From NCBI RefSeq assembly GCF_030413615.1, contig NZ_CP129236.1, positions 3,456,001 through 3,520,000 of the forward strand: a DNA stretch of 64,000 nt, given 5' to 3'. Source of the DNA: Planococcus shixiaomingii (GTDB lineage Bacteria > Bacillota > Bacilli > Bacillales_A > Planococcaceae). The position numbers and the translations under genes are program-made. Below are positions 53,673 to 61,120 of this stretch, in pieces. The number at the start of each line of letters is the position of its first letter. The stretch's first letter is position 1. Under the pieces are notes generated by a model. It was not told the origin of the DNA. It did not search any database and saw nothing but the letters and a program-made list of their open reading frames with translations.

Positions 53673-53696
53673 CCGATATTGCCGATATTTCGGTAT
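53673..53696. promoter_or_regulatory. CCGATATT repeat upstream of CoA-transferase paralogue 2
   Basis: CCGATATT occurs at 53673-53680 and again at 53682-53689, and the second copy runs into TTCGGTAT, so CCGA-TATT-TCGG is a small palindrome. It lies about 85 bases upstream of the paralogue 2 start codon and could be a regulatory site. I could not match it to a known consensus. Confidence 0.35.
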
Positions 53697-53909
53697 CCCG
53701 CTCGAACAAATGCCACATTTTTGACATTTCCTTTATTTTTTCAGCAGCCATCGATTCATTAATTTGCAAAATAGATTATTACAATAATTGCCTGACATAA
53801 AGCCATTGAAAACTCTTACATTAAAGAGAATGAAAAAATCGGTCCTCTAAAATGTTTTCACCAAAACAATTTTTCAAACCTATTTTTTAATAAAAAACAA
53901 GTTTTTATA

Positions 53910-53938
53910 TTGACTTCTTGCCTTTAGGCACATACTAT
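53910..53938 (+). promoter_or_regulatory. Sigma-A promoter of the first MFS gene
   Basis: TTGACT and TACTAT are separated by 17 bases. The spacer holds a palindrome, TGCC-TTTA-GGCA. Such a dyad in a promoter spacer is a common operator location. Confidence 0.7.
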
Positions 53939-54003
53939 ATGAAAGTTGTCAAAATAAGAACCTAATTGCGCAATAATATATATGAAACGAGGAACCACCT
54001 TTA

Positions 54004-55242
54004 ATGTCTCCAGAACAACGAAAAAAGATTGCTATATTGATGATTACGATGTTTATTGCTATAACAAGTTTTGGAATTACCGGACCAGTGATTCCCGCTT
54101 ACCTAGAATCAATCAACCAAGGCGGAATGGCGTCCGGAATGATCATCGCCATTTTTGCAGGTGCCCAATTGCTGTTTTCTCCTCTTGGAGGGAAATGGAC
54201 TGATCAATTCGGCCGCCGCAAAATGATAATTCTCGGCCTGGTTCTTTTATCTATAGGCATGTTCTTGTTTTATTCCACAGATACGTTATGGGTTTTGTAT
54301 GCTTCCCGTGTTATCGGCGGTATCGGCGATGCCTTTCTCATACCTGCGGTTTTCGCTTACACGGCCGACATCACGACGCCTGAACAGCGTGCGAAAGGAA
54401 CGGGGCTTGTGACGGCTTCCATGTCACTCGGCCTTGTTTCCGGTCCCGCCATCAGCATCCTGATGTCCGATATGGACATTAAGCTGCCATTTTTGGCTTC
54501 TGCCGTCATTACGCTGCTCGCCGTCTTCTTTTCACTCGCTTTCTTAAAAGAAAGCGATCCAAGTCGTCTTGGACAGGCCAACGTACGGGATCTTGACGAC
54601 GAAGAATCCATGTCCCAAAAAATTGCCCGCTCCACGAAAATGCCTTACTTTATTCCGTTGATCATTACATTTGTAATGAGTTTCGGTTTGGTTGCGTACG
54701 AATCGATTTTCGGTTTGGTTTTAAATGATGAATTTAACGCGAGTGTGACGGATATCGCCTTAATGTGTATGGCCATTCAAGCCGTCAGCGTTTTCACCCA
54801 AATTTTTGCGGTTCACCGTTTGGTTCACCGCTTCGGCGAAATTCCGGTGTTGCTGACATTCCTTGGCGTTGCGACAGCCGGCTTCCTTTTAGCACTAGTC
54901 GCTGGAAGTTATGTCATGTTCTTTGTGGTCACTTTGATCATTTTTTTTGCAATGTCGATTCTTCGGCCAGTGCTCAATATCCTGATTTCCAAAATGGCCA
55001 AAGGCGAAGTCGGTTTCGCCATGGGGATGAGCACTTCGTACATGAGTATCGGCAATGTGATCGGCCCCGTTTCGGCCGGCGTATTATACGATATCAATAT
55101 GGTTTTTCCGTTCATTCTCGGATTGTCAATGCTCTTGGTCACGATTGGCATTACGGTCACTTGGTACCGCTCATGCGGCAAAAAAACCATTACAACTGCC
55201 ACAGAAGAAACCCGTGCACTTGAAGCTGAATCCCTTGTTTAG
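54004..55242 (+). CDS. MFS transporter, drug-efflux type (paralogue 1)
   Basis: This 412-residue protein has about 12 transmembrane segments and the MFS motif A region GGKWTDQFGRRKMIILGL, followed by SRVIGGIGDAFLIPAVFAYTADITTPEQRAKGTG as in TetA/Bmr-type drug:proton antiporters. The N-terminus (SPEQRKKIAILMITMFIAITSFGITGPVIPAYLESINQGGMASG) is nearly the same as in the next gene. Substrate unknown. The ribosome binding site GAGGAAC is somewhat distant from the ATG. It has its own promoter and terminator. Confidence 0.88.
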   Translation: MSPEQRKKIAILMITMFIAITSFGITGPVIPAYLESINQGGMASGMIIAIFAGAQLLFSPLGGKWTDQFGRRKMIILGLVLLSIGMFLFYSTDTLWVLYASRVIGGIGDAFLIPAVFAYTADITTPEQRAKGTGLVTASMSLGLVSGPAISILMSDMDIKLPFLASAVITLLAVFFSLAFLKESDPSRLGQANVRDLDDEESMSQKIARSTKMPYFIPLIITFVMSFGLVAYESIFGLVLNDEFNASVTDIALMCMAIQAVSVFTQIFAVHRLVHRFGEIPVLLTFLGVATAGFLLALVAGSYVMFFVVTLIIFFAMSILRPVLNILISKMAKGEVGFAMGMSTSYMSIGNVIGPVSAGVLYDINMVFPFILGLSMLLVTIGITVTWYRSCGKKTITTATEETRALEAESLV

Positions 55243-55260
55243 GGTTCAGCTTCTTCTTTT
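55222..55260 (+). terminator. Terminator of the first MFS gene
   Basis: GAAGCTGAATCCC pairs with GGGTTCAGCTTC (one base unpaired), followed by a T-rich tail. It overlaps the end of the coding sequence. Confidence 0.6.
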
Positions 55261-55314
55261 GATCAAGTAATAATAATGTTTTACAAAAAATGTCTCAAAG
55301 CTGAGTTTGTTCCA

Positions 55315-55343
55315 TTGACAAAGTTCTTTGGCAACCCTATTCT
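55315..55343 (+). promoter_or_regulatory. Sigma-A promoter of the second MFS gene
   Basis: TTGACA (exact) and TATTCT are separated by 17 bases, about 70 bases before the start codon. The spacer lacks the palindrome seen upstream of the first MFS gene. Confidence 0.7.
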
Positions 55344-55414
55344 ATTAAAGTTGGCTTCATGATTTGAACATCCTAGAAAAAATTTAATTATATAGAAATG
55401 AGGCTACATTTTTC

Positions 55415-56623
55415 ATGACTCCAGAACAAAGAAAGAAAATAATCATCTTAATGATTAATATGTTTATCGCCATTGCAAGTTTCGGGATCATCATCCCCAT
55501 TCTTCCTTCTTATTTAACCTCCATCAATCAAGGCGGCATGGCAGCCGGCTTGATGATTGCGATTTTCGCTGCAGCCCAGTTCCTGTTCTCTCCGATTGCA
55601 GGGAAATGGGCGGACCAGTACGGCCGGCGTAAAATGATTATATATGGCCTTATCGGTTTGACTGCATCGATGTTTGTTTTTTATGCATCCGACTCAATTT
55701 GGATTTTGTATTTTTCCCGGGTTATTGGAGGCATCGGTGCGGCTATGCTCGTTCCAGCTATTTTCGCCTATATCGCGGACATCACAACGCATGACCAGCG
55801 GGCAAAAGGCAATAGCCTCGTTTCAGCAGCTATGTCGCTCGGCATCGTCGTCGGACCTGGCATCGGCGGATTTTTAGCCGACTATGACTTAAAACTGCCA
55901 TTCCTGGTTTCCGCCCTCGTCTCGCTTGTGGCTGTTCTTTTCTCCGTAGCCTTACTGAAAGAAAACGATGCACCGGTTTCCGAACAGACGGAAGCGATGC
56001 TGCTTGCCGAGCAGGAATCAATGTTCCGGAAAATCGGCCGTTCGGTCACCATGCCTTACTTTATCCCGCTGATTATTACGCTGGTCATGAGTTTTGGTTT
56101 ATTGGCTTACGAATCGGTCGTCGGTTTGTATTTGGACAATCAATTCCAGTCAACTGCTAAAGACATCGCGTTTATGATCACCGCAACCGGTGTTGTCAGT
56201 GTCATCGTCCAATTGTTTATCGTGGATCGCCTCGTCCGCCGCTTTGGCGAAACAGCCATCTTGATCACTTTCCTGATAGTGGCTGCTTCCGGTTTCTTGT
56301 TGTCCTTATTTTCCGGAAACTATCCGATGTTCTTTGCTGTTTCATTGATCATCTTCATGGCGTCCTCCATTTTGCGCCCGGTACTCAATACGATGATTTC
56401 AAAAATGGCCGAGGGCGAAGTCGGTTTCGCGATGGGCATGAACAACGCATACATGAGCATCGGAAACGTCTTAGGGCCGCTGCTTGCAGGCATGCTTTAC
56501 GACATCAACATTATCTTCCCGTTTATTCTCGGCTTATTCTTGCTGATCTTGACGACGGCAATTACAGTCCTATGGCAACGCTCGCGTTCCCGTTCAGCTA
56601 AACCATCTGCCGCAGTCTTATAA
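55415..56623 (+). CDS. MFS transporter, drug-efflux type (paralogue 2)
   Basis: This 402-residue protein is closely related to the preceding gene (MTPEQRKKIIILMINMFIAIASFGIIIPILPSYLTSINQGG; AGKWADQYGRRKMIIYGL; GEVGFAMGMNNAYMSIGNVLGPLLAG). Twelve predicted helices. Its spacing from the first gene and a separate sigma-A promoter show an independent unit. The GAGG site is distant from the ATG. The pair probably arose by tandem duplication. The substrate is not inferable. It ends in a hairpin at 56628-56662. Confidence 0.88.
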   Translation: MTPEQRKKIIILMINMFIAIASFGIIIPILPSYLTSINQGGMAAGLMIAIFAAAQFLFSPIAGKWADQYGRRKMIIYGLIGLTASMFVFYASDSIWILYFSRVIGGIGAAMLVPAIFAYIADITTHDQRAKGNSLVSAAMSLGIVVGPGIGGFLADYDLKLPFLVSALVSLVAVLFSVALLKENDAPVSEQTEAMLLAEQESMFRKIGRSVTMPYFIPLIITLVMSFGLLAYESVVGLYLDNQFQSTAKDIAFMITATGVVSVIVQLFIVDRLVRRFGETAILITFLIVAASGFLLSLFSGNYPMFFAVSLIIFMASSILRPVLNTMISKMAEGEVGFAMGMNNAYMSIGNVLGPLLAGMLYDINIIFPFILGLFLLILTTAITVLWQRSRSRSAKPSAAVL

Positions 56624-56627
56624 CATG

Positions 56628-56662
56628 AAAAGCCGGATCCTTTCGCGGGATTCGGCTTTTTT
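56628..56662 (+). terminator. Terminator of the second MFS gene
   Basis: AAAAGCCG-ATCC pairs with GGAT-CGGCTTTT around a 7-base loop and continues into T6, starting 5 bases after the stop. Confidence 0.8.
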
Positions 56663-56718
56663 AATTGGAATTGCTGTATGTCTGCATAACTCCAGCTTTA
56701 CGCAGACCTGTCATCGGT

Positions 56719-56738
56719 TGTATAATATTTATATAACT
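56719..56738 (+). promoter_or_regulatory. AT-rich candidate operator over the MerR-B12 promoter
   Basis: The 20-mer TGTATAATATTTATATAACT contains a TATAAT -10-like hexamer (56721-56726) about 45 bases before the MerR-B12 start. An 18-of-20 copy lies just beyond the gene at 57721-57740. CarH-type regulators repress their own promoters, so this is a candidate operator. Confidence 0.4.
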
Positions 56739-56771
56739 AAACGACTAACTTATAGAAATGTAGGTAATGCT

Positions 56772-57659
56772 ATGTACAATATCAAAGCAGCTGCCAAAAT
56801 TTTAGATATGCCGAAAGTGACCATCCGCTCTTGGGAAACCCGCTATGAAGCGATTACTCCTGCACGCACGGAATCGGGGCACCGCCTTTATTCGGACCAG
56901 AACCTAGAAGATTTAAAATGGCTGAAAATCCAAGTCCAGGAAAGAGGCATGAAGATCAGCCAAGCTGTCCAACAGCTTCATCTCTCAAGAAAAAAGTTCC
57001 ATTCGCCACCGGCCGATGTAACCGGACATAACGACCAGCCTTATGATAAACAAATTCAAGAACTATACAGTGCAGCAGCAGAAATGGATACAGAGCGCTT
57101 TAATTATCTTCTGGATCTTAACTTTTCCCTTTTCCATTACCGGACTGTCTTTTTCTCGATTATCGTGCCCTTGATGGTGCGCATCGGGGATGAATGGGAG
57201 AAAGGCACGATGACTGTCGCTCATGAGCATTTGATCAGCCATATTGTGCAGCAGCGGTTCAACCAGTTTTTCCGGGTCTTCCCCACATCTCCGGATTTGC
57301 CGAAAACACTGGCGTTGTGCCCAAGCGGCGAACACCATCAACTTGGCTTGTTGCTGTTTACCTTGTTCTTGCGGGAAAATGGATTTCCAGTCGCCTATAT
57401 CGGACCGGACACTCCGCTCGAAGGCTTGAGTGACTTGATCGACAAGCAAAACTTCAAACTTCTTTGCATATCGATTTCCAATGAAAAGATGCAGCCTGTC
57501 ATGGAAAGTTATATCGATACCTTGGCCGAAGCAAATCCCGAGATGCGTTTTATTGTCGGCGGAAGAACATTGGCAGAACCTAAAATTGACGGCAACGTCG
57601 CCAACCTTGGCGGTTCTTATGAATTCTGGCAGGAATGGCTGCAGCAGCAGCCGTTATAA
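56772..57659 (+). CDS. MerR-family regulator with B12-binding domain (CarH/LitR-like)
   Basis: This 295-residue protein has an N-terminal MerR winged helix (residues 1-75: YNIKAAAKILDMPKVTIRSWETRYEAITPARTESGHRLYSDQ), a helical bundle (about 90-175) with the Wx9EH motif (W142, E152, H153) and a C-terminal cobalamin-binding domain (about 178-290) with ExHxxG (E187, H189, G192). In CarH photoreceptors these residues hold adenosylcobalamin and light breaks the DNA-bound tetramer. All are present, so a light- or B12-sensing repressor is expected. It starts at ATG 56772 with a weak TAGGT site. The targets are unknown; no carotenoid genes are in the window. Confidence 0.88.
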   Translation: MYNIKAAAKILDMPKVTIRSWETRYEAITPARTESGHRLYSDQNLEDLKWLKIQVQERGMKISQAVQQLHLSRKKFHSPPADVTGHNDQPYDKQIQELYSAAAEMDTERFNYLLDLNFSLFHYRTVFFSIIVPLMVRIGDEWEKGTMTVAHEHLISHIVQQRFNQFFRVFPTSPDLPKTLALCPSGEHHQLGLLLFTLFLRENGFPVAYIGPDTPLEGLSDLIDKQNFKLLCISISNEKMQPVMESYIDTLAEANPEMRFIVGGRTLAEPKIDGNVANLGGSYEFWQEWLQQQPL

Positions 57660-57667
57660 TTGAAATG

Positions 57668-57702
57668 AAAATCCCGCTAAGCAAGGCTTGGCGGGATTTT
57701 TT
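57668..57702 (+). terminator. Terminator of the MerR-B12 gene
   Basis: AAATCCCGC and AGC pair with GCT and GCGGGATTT, followed by T6, just after the stop. Confidence 0.8.
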
Positions 57703-57720
57703 ATGCGCAAAATTATTTCA

Positions 57721-57740
57721 TGTATAAAATTTATATAATT
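57721..57740 (+). promoter_or_regulatory. Second copy of the MerR-B12-associated AT-rich site
   Basis: TGTATAAAATTTATATAATT differs from the site at 56719-56738 at two of 20 positions. It lies in the spacer past the MerR-B12 terminator and has no gene reading from it on the plus strand. Confidence 0.3.
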
Positions 57741-57851
57741 CTTTGTGTCGGCTTTCTATTAAAATCAATCCGAATTCCCTAAGAGAATAACAAATTCACC
57801 GAAAGCCGCCTGGTTTTCCGGGAGACGCCCAACGCCCTCAATTTTTTCCAT

Positions 57852-57879
57852 AAAAAAAGACCTGCTTTTACAGCAAGTC
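57852..57879 (-). terminator. Terminator of the small protein gene
   Basis: GAC-TGCT pairs with AGCA-GTC around TTTAC. Seven A bases on the plus strand supply the T run on the minus strand. It overlaps the gene's stop. Confidence 0.55.
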
Positions 57880-58053
57880 CAAATCCTGATAAGCCGTTTG
57901 GTATGGCCCGTTATCTGTTACTTGGGAATGATAAAGAGCTTTGAGCGCAAAATTCTTCTCCAAGTCCATGTCCTTCATCAATACTTTCATTTGCTTTTTC
58001 AATTCCGGATTTTCACTGACGAGTCGTTCCATTTTTGTTTTTGTAAATTTCAT
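57868..58053 (-). CDS. Small protein of unknown function (61 residues)
   Basis: This 61-residue, charged, mostly helical protein reads MKFTKTKMERLVSENPELKKQMKVLMKDMDLEKNFALKALYHSQ and ends TAYQDLDLL. No signal peptide or membrane helix. I start at MKFTK; AAAGGAG is 11 bases upstream, and an ATG 21 bases earlier overlaps it. A downstream terminator and clear spacing support a real gene, but the family is not recognised. Confidence 0.6.
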   Translation of the reverse strand: MKFTKTKMERLVSENPELKKQMKVLMKDMDLEKNFALKALYHSQVTDNGPYQTAYQDLDLL

Positions 58054-58172
58054 CTGGATGCCAACTCCTTTCAACTTCTTGTATTTCTATTATAGCATTT
58101 TCTGTTTCTGAAGTAGACATGCCTGATATGCCTATTTTATTCCGCTGAGTGAAACTGCTCTTTAATATATAA

Positions 58173-58202
58173 AAAACGCACTTGCTTTCGCAAATGCGTT
58201 TT
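58173..58202 (-). terminator. Terminator of the purine permease gene
   Basis: AAAACGCA-TTGC pairs with GCAA-TGCGTTTT around TTTC, with a T run on the minus strand, just after the permease stop. Confidence 0.75.
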
Positions 58203-58205
58203 GTG

Positions 58206-59504
58206 TCAACCGACCACTTGGAAAATGAAATTCATCAAGAACATGGCGGCAATGACGTATAGCGTAACGGACACCTCGCGGGCTTTGCCGATCGCGATTT
58301 TTAAAATCGGATACAGGATAAAGCCGATGCCGATGCCGTCAGCAATGCTGTAAGTGAATGGAATCAACGCGATGATCAACAACGCCGGGAAGCTTTCGCT
58401 CAAATCCTGCATATCCAGATTGCGGATATTCTGCAGCATAAGGCCACCGATAATGATGAGGATCGGCGCAATGGCACTGTCCGGAATCAACTTGATAACC
58501 GGAATGAAAAACACCGAGACCATAAACAGCAAACCTGCTGTAATCGCCGTCAAGCCAGTACGACCACCTGCAACCATACCCGATGCACTTTCAACAGAAG
58601 CCACAGTCGGACTGGTGCCGAAAATGCCTGAAGCCATGGCAGACAAGGAAGTTGCCTTGAATGCGCGATTGAACTTCTCAGGCCGTTCGATAAAATTGAC
58701 TTGCCCGTGGACAAGGCCAATGTTTTCGAACACCAGCACCATCGTCAGTGAAAATACCGCAATCCAGAACGTCATCGACCAAAAGCTGTCGAACGACAAC
58801 GCACCGAATACCGAAAAGGCTTCCGCAACGTCAATCGAGCCGCCGTTCATTTGGCTGAAATCGATCAAGCCGAAAAACGAAGCGATGGCCGTTCCCGCTA
58901 CAATCGTGATCAGGAAATTACCAGGCACGTTGCGCGCGAACAGGATAATCGCGACGATAAACGTCAGAACTGTCGCCAATACATGCGCTTCGCCAAGAGA
59001 CCCAAGCGCCAAAATGGACGCCGTCCCTCTTTCGACGATTCCGCCTTTTTCAAGGCCAAGCAGCATAAGGAACAGTCCAAGCCCGACCGTAATCGCTTCT
59101 TTCAGCGAATGCGGAACTGCGGCGTTCAGAAGTTTCGAGAACCGCGTAAACGCTACAGCGACAAAAATGACGCCGGAAACGAAAACAACCGCAAGCGCTT
59201 CTTGCCACGTCAAGCCCATTGACTGGACCATCGTGTACGAGAACAGCGCGTTGATGCCCATGCCGGGTACCAGCATGATCGGCGCGTTGCCTAAAAAGCC
59301 CATGACCAAACAACCGAACACAGAAGCCCCGATAGTTGCGACAATGGCTGCTTCGATTGGCATGCCAGCTTCCGACAAGATCAGCGAGTTGACCGCAATA
59401 ATGTATACCACGGTGAAAAAGCCGATCAGTCCCGCTGACATTTCGCGCTTCATCGTTGTTCCATTCGTTTGAAGACCAAAAAACCGGTCTAACCAATTAA
59501 CCAT
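58206..59504 (-). CDS. NCS2-family purine permease (PbuG/PbuO/AzgA type)
   Basis: This 432-residue protein has about 12-14 transmembrane segments and the family motif region FFTVVYIIAVNSLILSEAGMP and LGNAPIMLVPGMGINALFSYTMVQSMGLTWQEALAVVFVSG, followed by VESASGMVAGGRTGLTA. These place it with AzgA-like hypoxanthine/guanine/adenine:proton symporters rather than the uracil/xanthine branch. The ribosome binding site (AGAAGG) is weak. A sigma-A promoter lies 75 bases upstream, and I see no purine riboswitch in the leader. Base specificity is not determined. Confidence 0.88.
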   Translation of the reverse strand: MVNWLDRFFGLQTNGTTMKREMSAGLIGFFTVVYIIAVNSLILSEAGMPIEAAIVATIGASVFGCLVMGFLGNAPIMLVPGMGINALFSYTMVQSMGLTWQEALAVVFVSGVIFVAVAFTRFSKLLNAAVPHSLKEAITVGLGLFLMLLGLEKGGIVERGTASILALGSLGEAHVLATVLTFIVAIILFARNVPGNFLITIVAGTAIASFFGLIDFSQMNGGSIDVAEAFSVFGALSFDSFWSMTFWIAVFSLTMVLVFENIGLVHGQVNFIERPEKFNRAFKATSLSAMASGIFGTSPTVASVESASGMVAGGRTGLTAITAGLLFMVSVFFIPVIKLIPDSAIAPILIIIGGLMLQNIRNLDMQDLSESFPALLIIALIPFTYSIADGIGIGFILYPILKIAIGKAREVSVTLYVIAAMFLMNFIFQVVG

Positions 59505-59578
59505 AGTTTTCTACCTTCTATTAAATTAGCCCTCTCCCTACCCGCTCTTCCCATATAAAACAGGTGAGCCAAGATAGG

Positions 59579-59607
59579 AGTGTAATCCATAATGGGAAGT
59601 CTGTCAA
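59579..59607 (-). promoter_or_regulatory. Sigma-A promoter of the purine permease
   Basis: On the minus strand TTGACA (exact) and TACACT are separated by 17 bases, about 75 bases before the permease start. Array 2 begins upstream of it at 59661. Confidence 0.6.
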
Positions 59608-59660
59608 GGAAGTCGTCTTTACGGCAGCTGATTGTGGTGGATGGTTTTGGTGTGCTTGCT

Positions 59661-59840
59661 GGGCGTGTGTATTTTTCCTTGAGCGTGCGTATTTTTCCCT
59701 GAGCGTGCATAAGTTCTGGTGAGCGTGCGTATTTTTTATTAAGCGTGCATAAGTTCCGGTGAGCGTGCGTATTTTTTATTAAGCGTGCATAAGTTCCGGT
59801 GAGCGTGCGTATTTCTTTTTGAACGTGCGTATATTTCAAA
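59661..59840 (+). repeat. 20-bp tandem repeat array 2 (nine units)
   Basis: Nine consecutive 20-base units without slippage run from 59661 to 59840. Two unit types can be told apart: type A, GAGCGTGCGTATTTTT followed by variable bases, and type B, GAGCGTGCATAAGTTCCGGT. From 59701 they alternate B-A. Two 40-bp A-B pairs (59721-59760 and 59761-59800) are identical. The array sits between the divergent permease and NERD promoters and does not overlap either. Same family as arrays 1 and 3. Confidence 0.9.
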
Positions 59841-59885
59841 TCCCTTATAAAATTTAAAATATAGGATTACCGAGGAACGGTGTAA

Positions 59886-59894
59886 TGTTATAAT
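59886..59894 (+). promoter_or_regulatory. Extended -10 promoter of the NERD gene
   Basis: TG-T-TATAAT is an exact extended -10 element with a poor -35 (TTACCG, 16 bases away). It lies 18 bases upstream of an AGGAGGG ribosome binding site. Confidence 0.55.
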
Positions 59895-59963
59895 TCAGTT
59901 AATTCATTTATAGGAGGGATTAGTATAGGAGAAACAGTAGAATTATTACCAATTGTTGAGGCA

Positions 59964-60875
59964 TTGGAGTTGCTGTTAGAAAGGCTGGAAAGCAACCATC
60001 CGCAACGGCAATTTCTTGAGCAACAGCTTCACTGGAGGGCTGCTGGAAAACGGGGCGAGAGCCGCCTTCAGAAAAAATTCAATGAATTTTATCAGGAAGA
60101 AGAGTTCCACATCTTATGGAACGTCAACTTGAAAATCGGCAACTGGCCAGTGCAGATGGATGGTCTTCTATTAACTGATCGCTGCGCTGTGATCGTCGAG
60201 TCAAAAAACATCAATGGCCAGCTTCATTTTGATGAAAAGACAGGCGAGTTTTTCCGTTTTAATTCGGAAGGAGAAAAGACTGTTCTAGAAGATCCGAGAA
60301 TCCAACTAAACAAGAACGTCCGTTTTCTGACACAGTTTTTTAAACTGAATAAAATCACTTTACCAGTGGCCGGTTTAATTGTCTTTACCGCCAAGGACTG
60401 CGAATTCATCTCCAAACCGCATCGTGCATCTCTTTGCAAAACCTATCAGATGACCGAACACCTTATCAAGATTTTGCAGGCTTTCCCCCCTGAAGCGGCA
60501 AACCTCAAACTGTCTAAAATCAAAAAAATGATTTTGGCTGCTAACACCCCTTATAGACAAACTCCTTTGTGCACCTACTATTTCATCAACCCAAAAGATT
60601 TGAAATCAGGCGTTTTTTGCCAAAACTGCAAGACGTTAACGATGCAGCGCGACAAACGCAATTGGTTATGCAGCAACTGCGGAATATATGATGCATCCGC
60701 ACACCTTCTGGCAATCAGAGAATATTTGACGTTTGTGGAGACAAAGATAACAAATCAGAAACTTCGCGAGTTTTGCGGATTTGAATCCAGAGCAGTCGCT
60801 ACTCGATTATTAGCGAAGCTGGATTTGGAAAGACTCGGCGAATCGAAAGCTTTCTCGTATCACCTGCGGGAATGA
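59964..60875 (+). CDS. NERD-domain (nuclease-related) protein with C-terminal zinc ribbon
   Basis: This protein of about 303 residues has a NERD domain (about residues 28-150) with the conserved GE (31-32), D66 in QMDGLLL and ExK (E79, K81 in ESKNI) of the restriction-endonuclease-like core, and a C-terminal Cys4 zinc ribbon (CQNC...CSNC). NERD is predicted to cut nucleic acid, and the cellular role is unknown. The start is uncertain. TTG 59964 is the first standard codon but has a poor site. AGGAGGG at 59912-59918 points to position 59925, where the in-frame codon is ATA, adding 13 residues (GETVELLPIVEA) that look like coding sequence. Repeat arrays of the 20-bp family flank the gene on both sides. 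Confidence 0.85.
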   Translation: MELLLERLESNHPQRQFLEQQLHWRAAGKRGESRLQKKFNEFYQEEEFHILWNVNLKIGNWPVQMDGLLLTDRCAVIVESKNINGQLHFDEKTGEFFRFNSEGEKTVLEDPRIQLNKNVRFLTQFFKLNKITLPVAGLIVFTAKDCEFISKPHRASLCKTYQMTEHLIKILQAFPPEAANLKLSKIKKMILAANTPYRQTPLCTYYFINPKDLKSGVFCQNCKTLTMQRDKRNWLCSNCGIYDASAHLLAIREYLTFVETKITNQKLREFCGFESRAVATRLLAKLDLERLGESKAFSYHLRE

Positions 60876-60891
60876 AAAAATATTGTTTCTT

Positions 60892-60925
60892 AAAAGCCTC
60901 AGTACCTTGGGGCTTTTAATTTTTG
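60892..60925 (+). terminator. Terminator of the NERD gene
   Basis: AAAAGCC-C pairs with G-GGCTTTT across an 8-base loop and continues TAATTTTT. Confidence 0.65.
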
Positions 60926-60940
60926 GTCGGTCTTTTTCTT

Positions 60941-61060
60941 TGAACGTGCGTATTTTTCCTTGAACGTGCATAAGTTCCGCTGAGCGTGCGTATTTTTCTC
61001 TGAGCGTGCGTAAGTTCCGCTGAACGTGCGTATTTTTCTCTGAGCGTGCATAAGACTTCA
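60941..61060 (+). repeat. 20-bp tandem repeat array 3 (six units)
   Basis: Six units of exactly 20 bases run from 60941 to 61060, alternating type A (TGAACGTGCGTATTTTTCCT and variants) and type B (TGAACGTGCATAAGTTCCGC and variants). Same orientation as array 2 and the same alternation of two unit classes. The array lies between the NERD and DHA2-pump terminators, so it is outside both transcripts. Confidence 0.9.
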
Positions 61061-61120
61061 AAAACAAACATCCTCCTGCGCTTAACCTCTAAAATCCCTG
61101 TTTTTGTCCCAAAAACCAAG

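Noticed and set aside
53673..53696. LytTR binding site upstream of CoA-transferase paralogue 2
   Set aside because: The CCGATATT repeat does not match the known LytTR direct-repeat consensus well, and no similar element was found upstream of paralogue 1. Kept only as an unassigned site.
57741..57851. Small RNA between the MerR-B12 gene and the small protein gene
   Set aside because: CGGCTTTC and GAAAGCCG could pair, but no T-run terminator follows on the plus strand and no clear promoter is seen.
59505..59660. Purine riboswitch upstream of the NCS2 permease
   Set aside because: The leader on the minus strand does not show the conserved TATA-x-GG and ATGG elements of a purine aptamer. A plain sigma-A promoter is present instead.
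59661..61060. Plasmid-type iterons or a replication origin
   Set aside because: There is no rep gene, no DnaA-box cluster and no AT-rich unwinding element, and the arrays are spread over unrelated genes.
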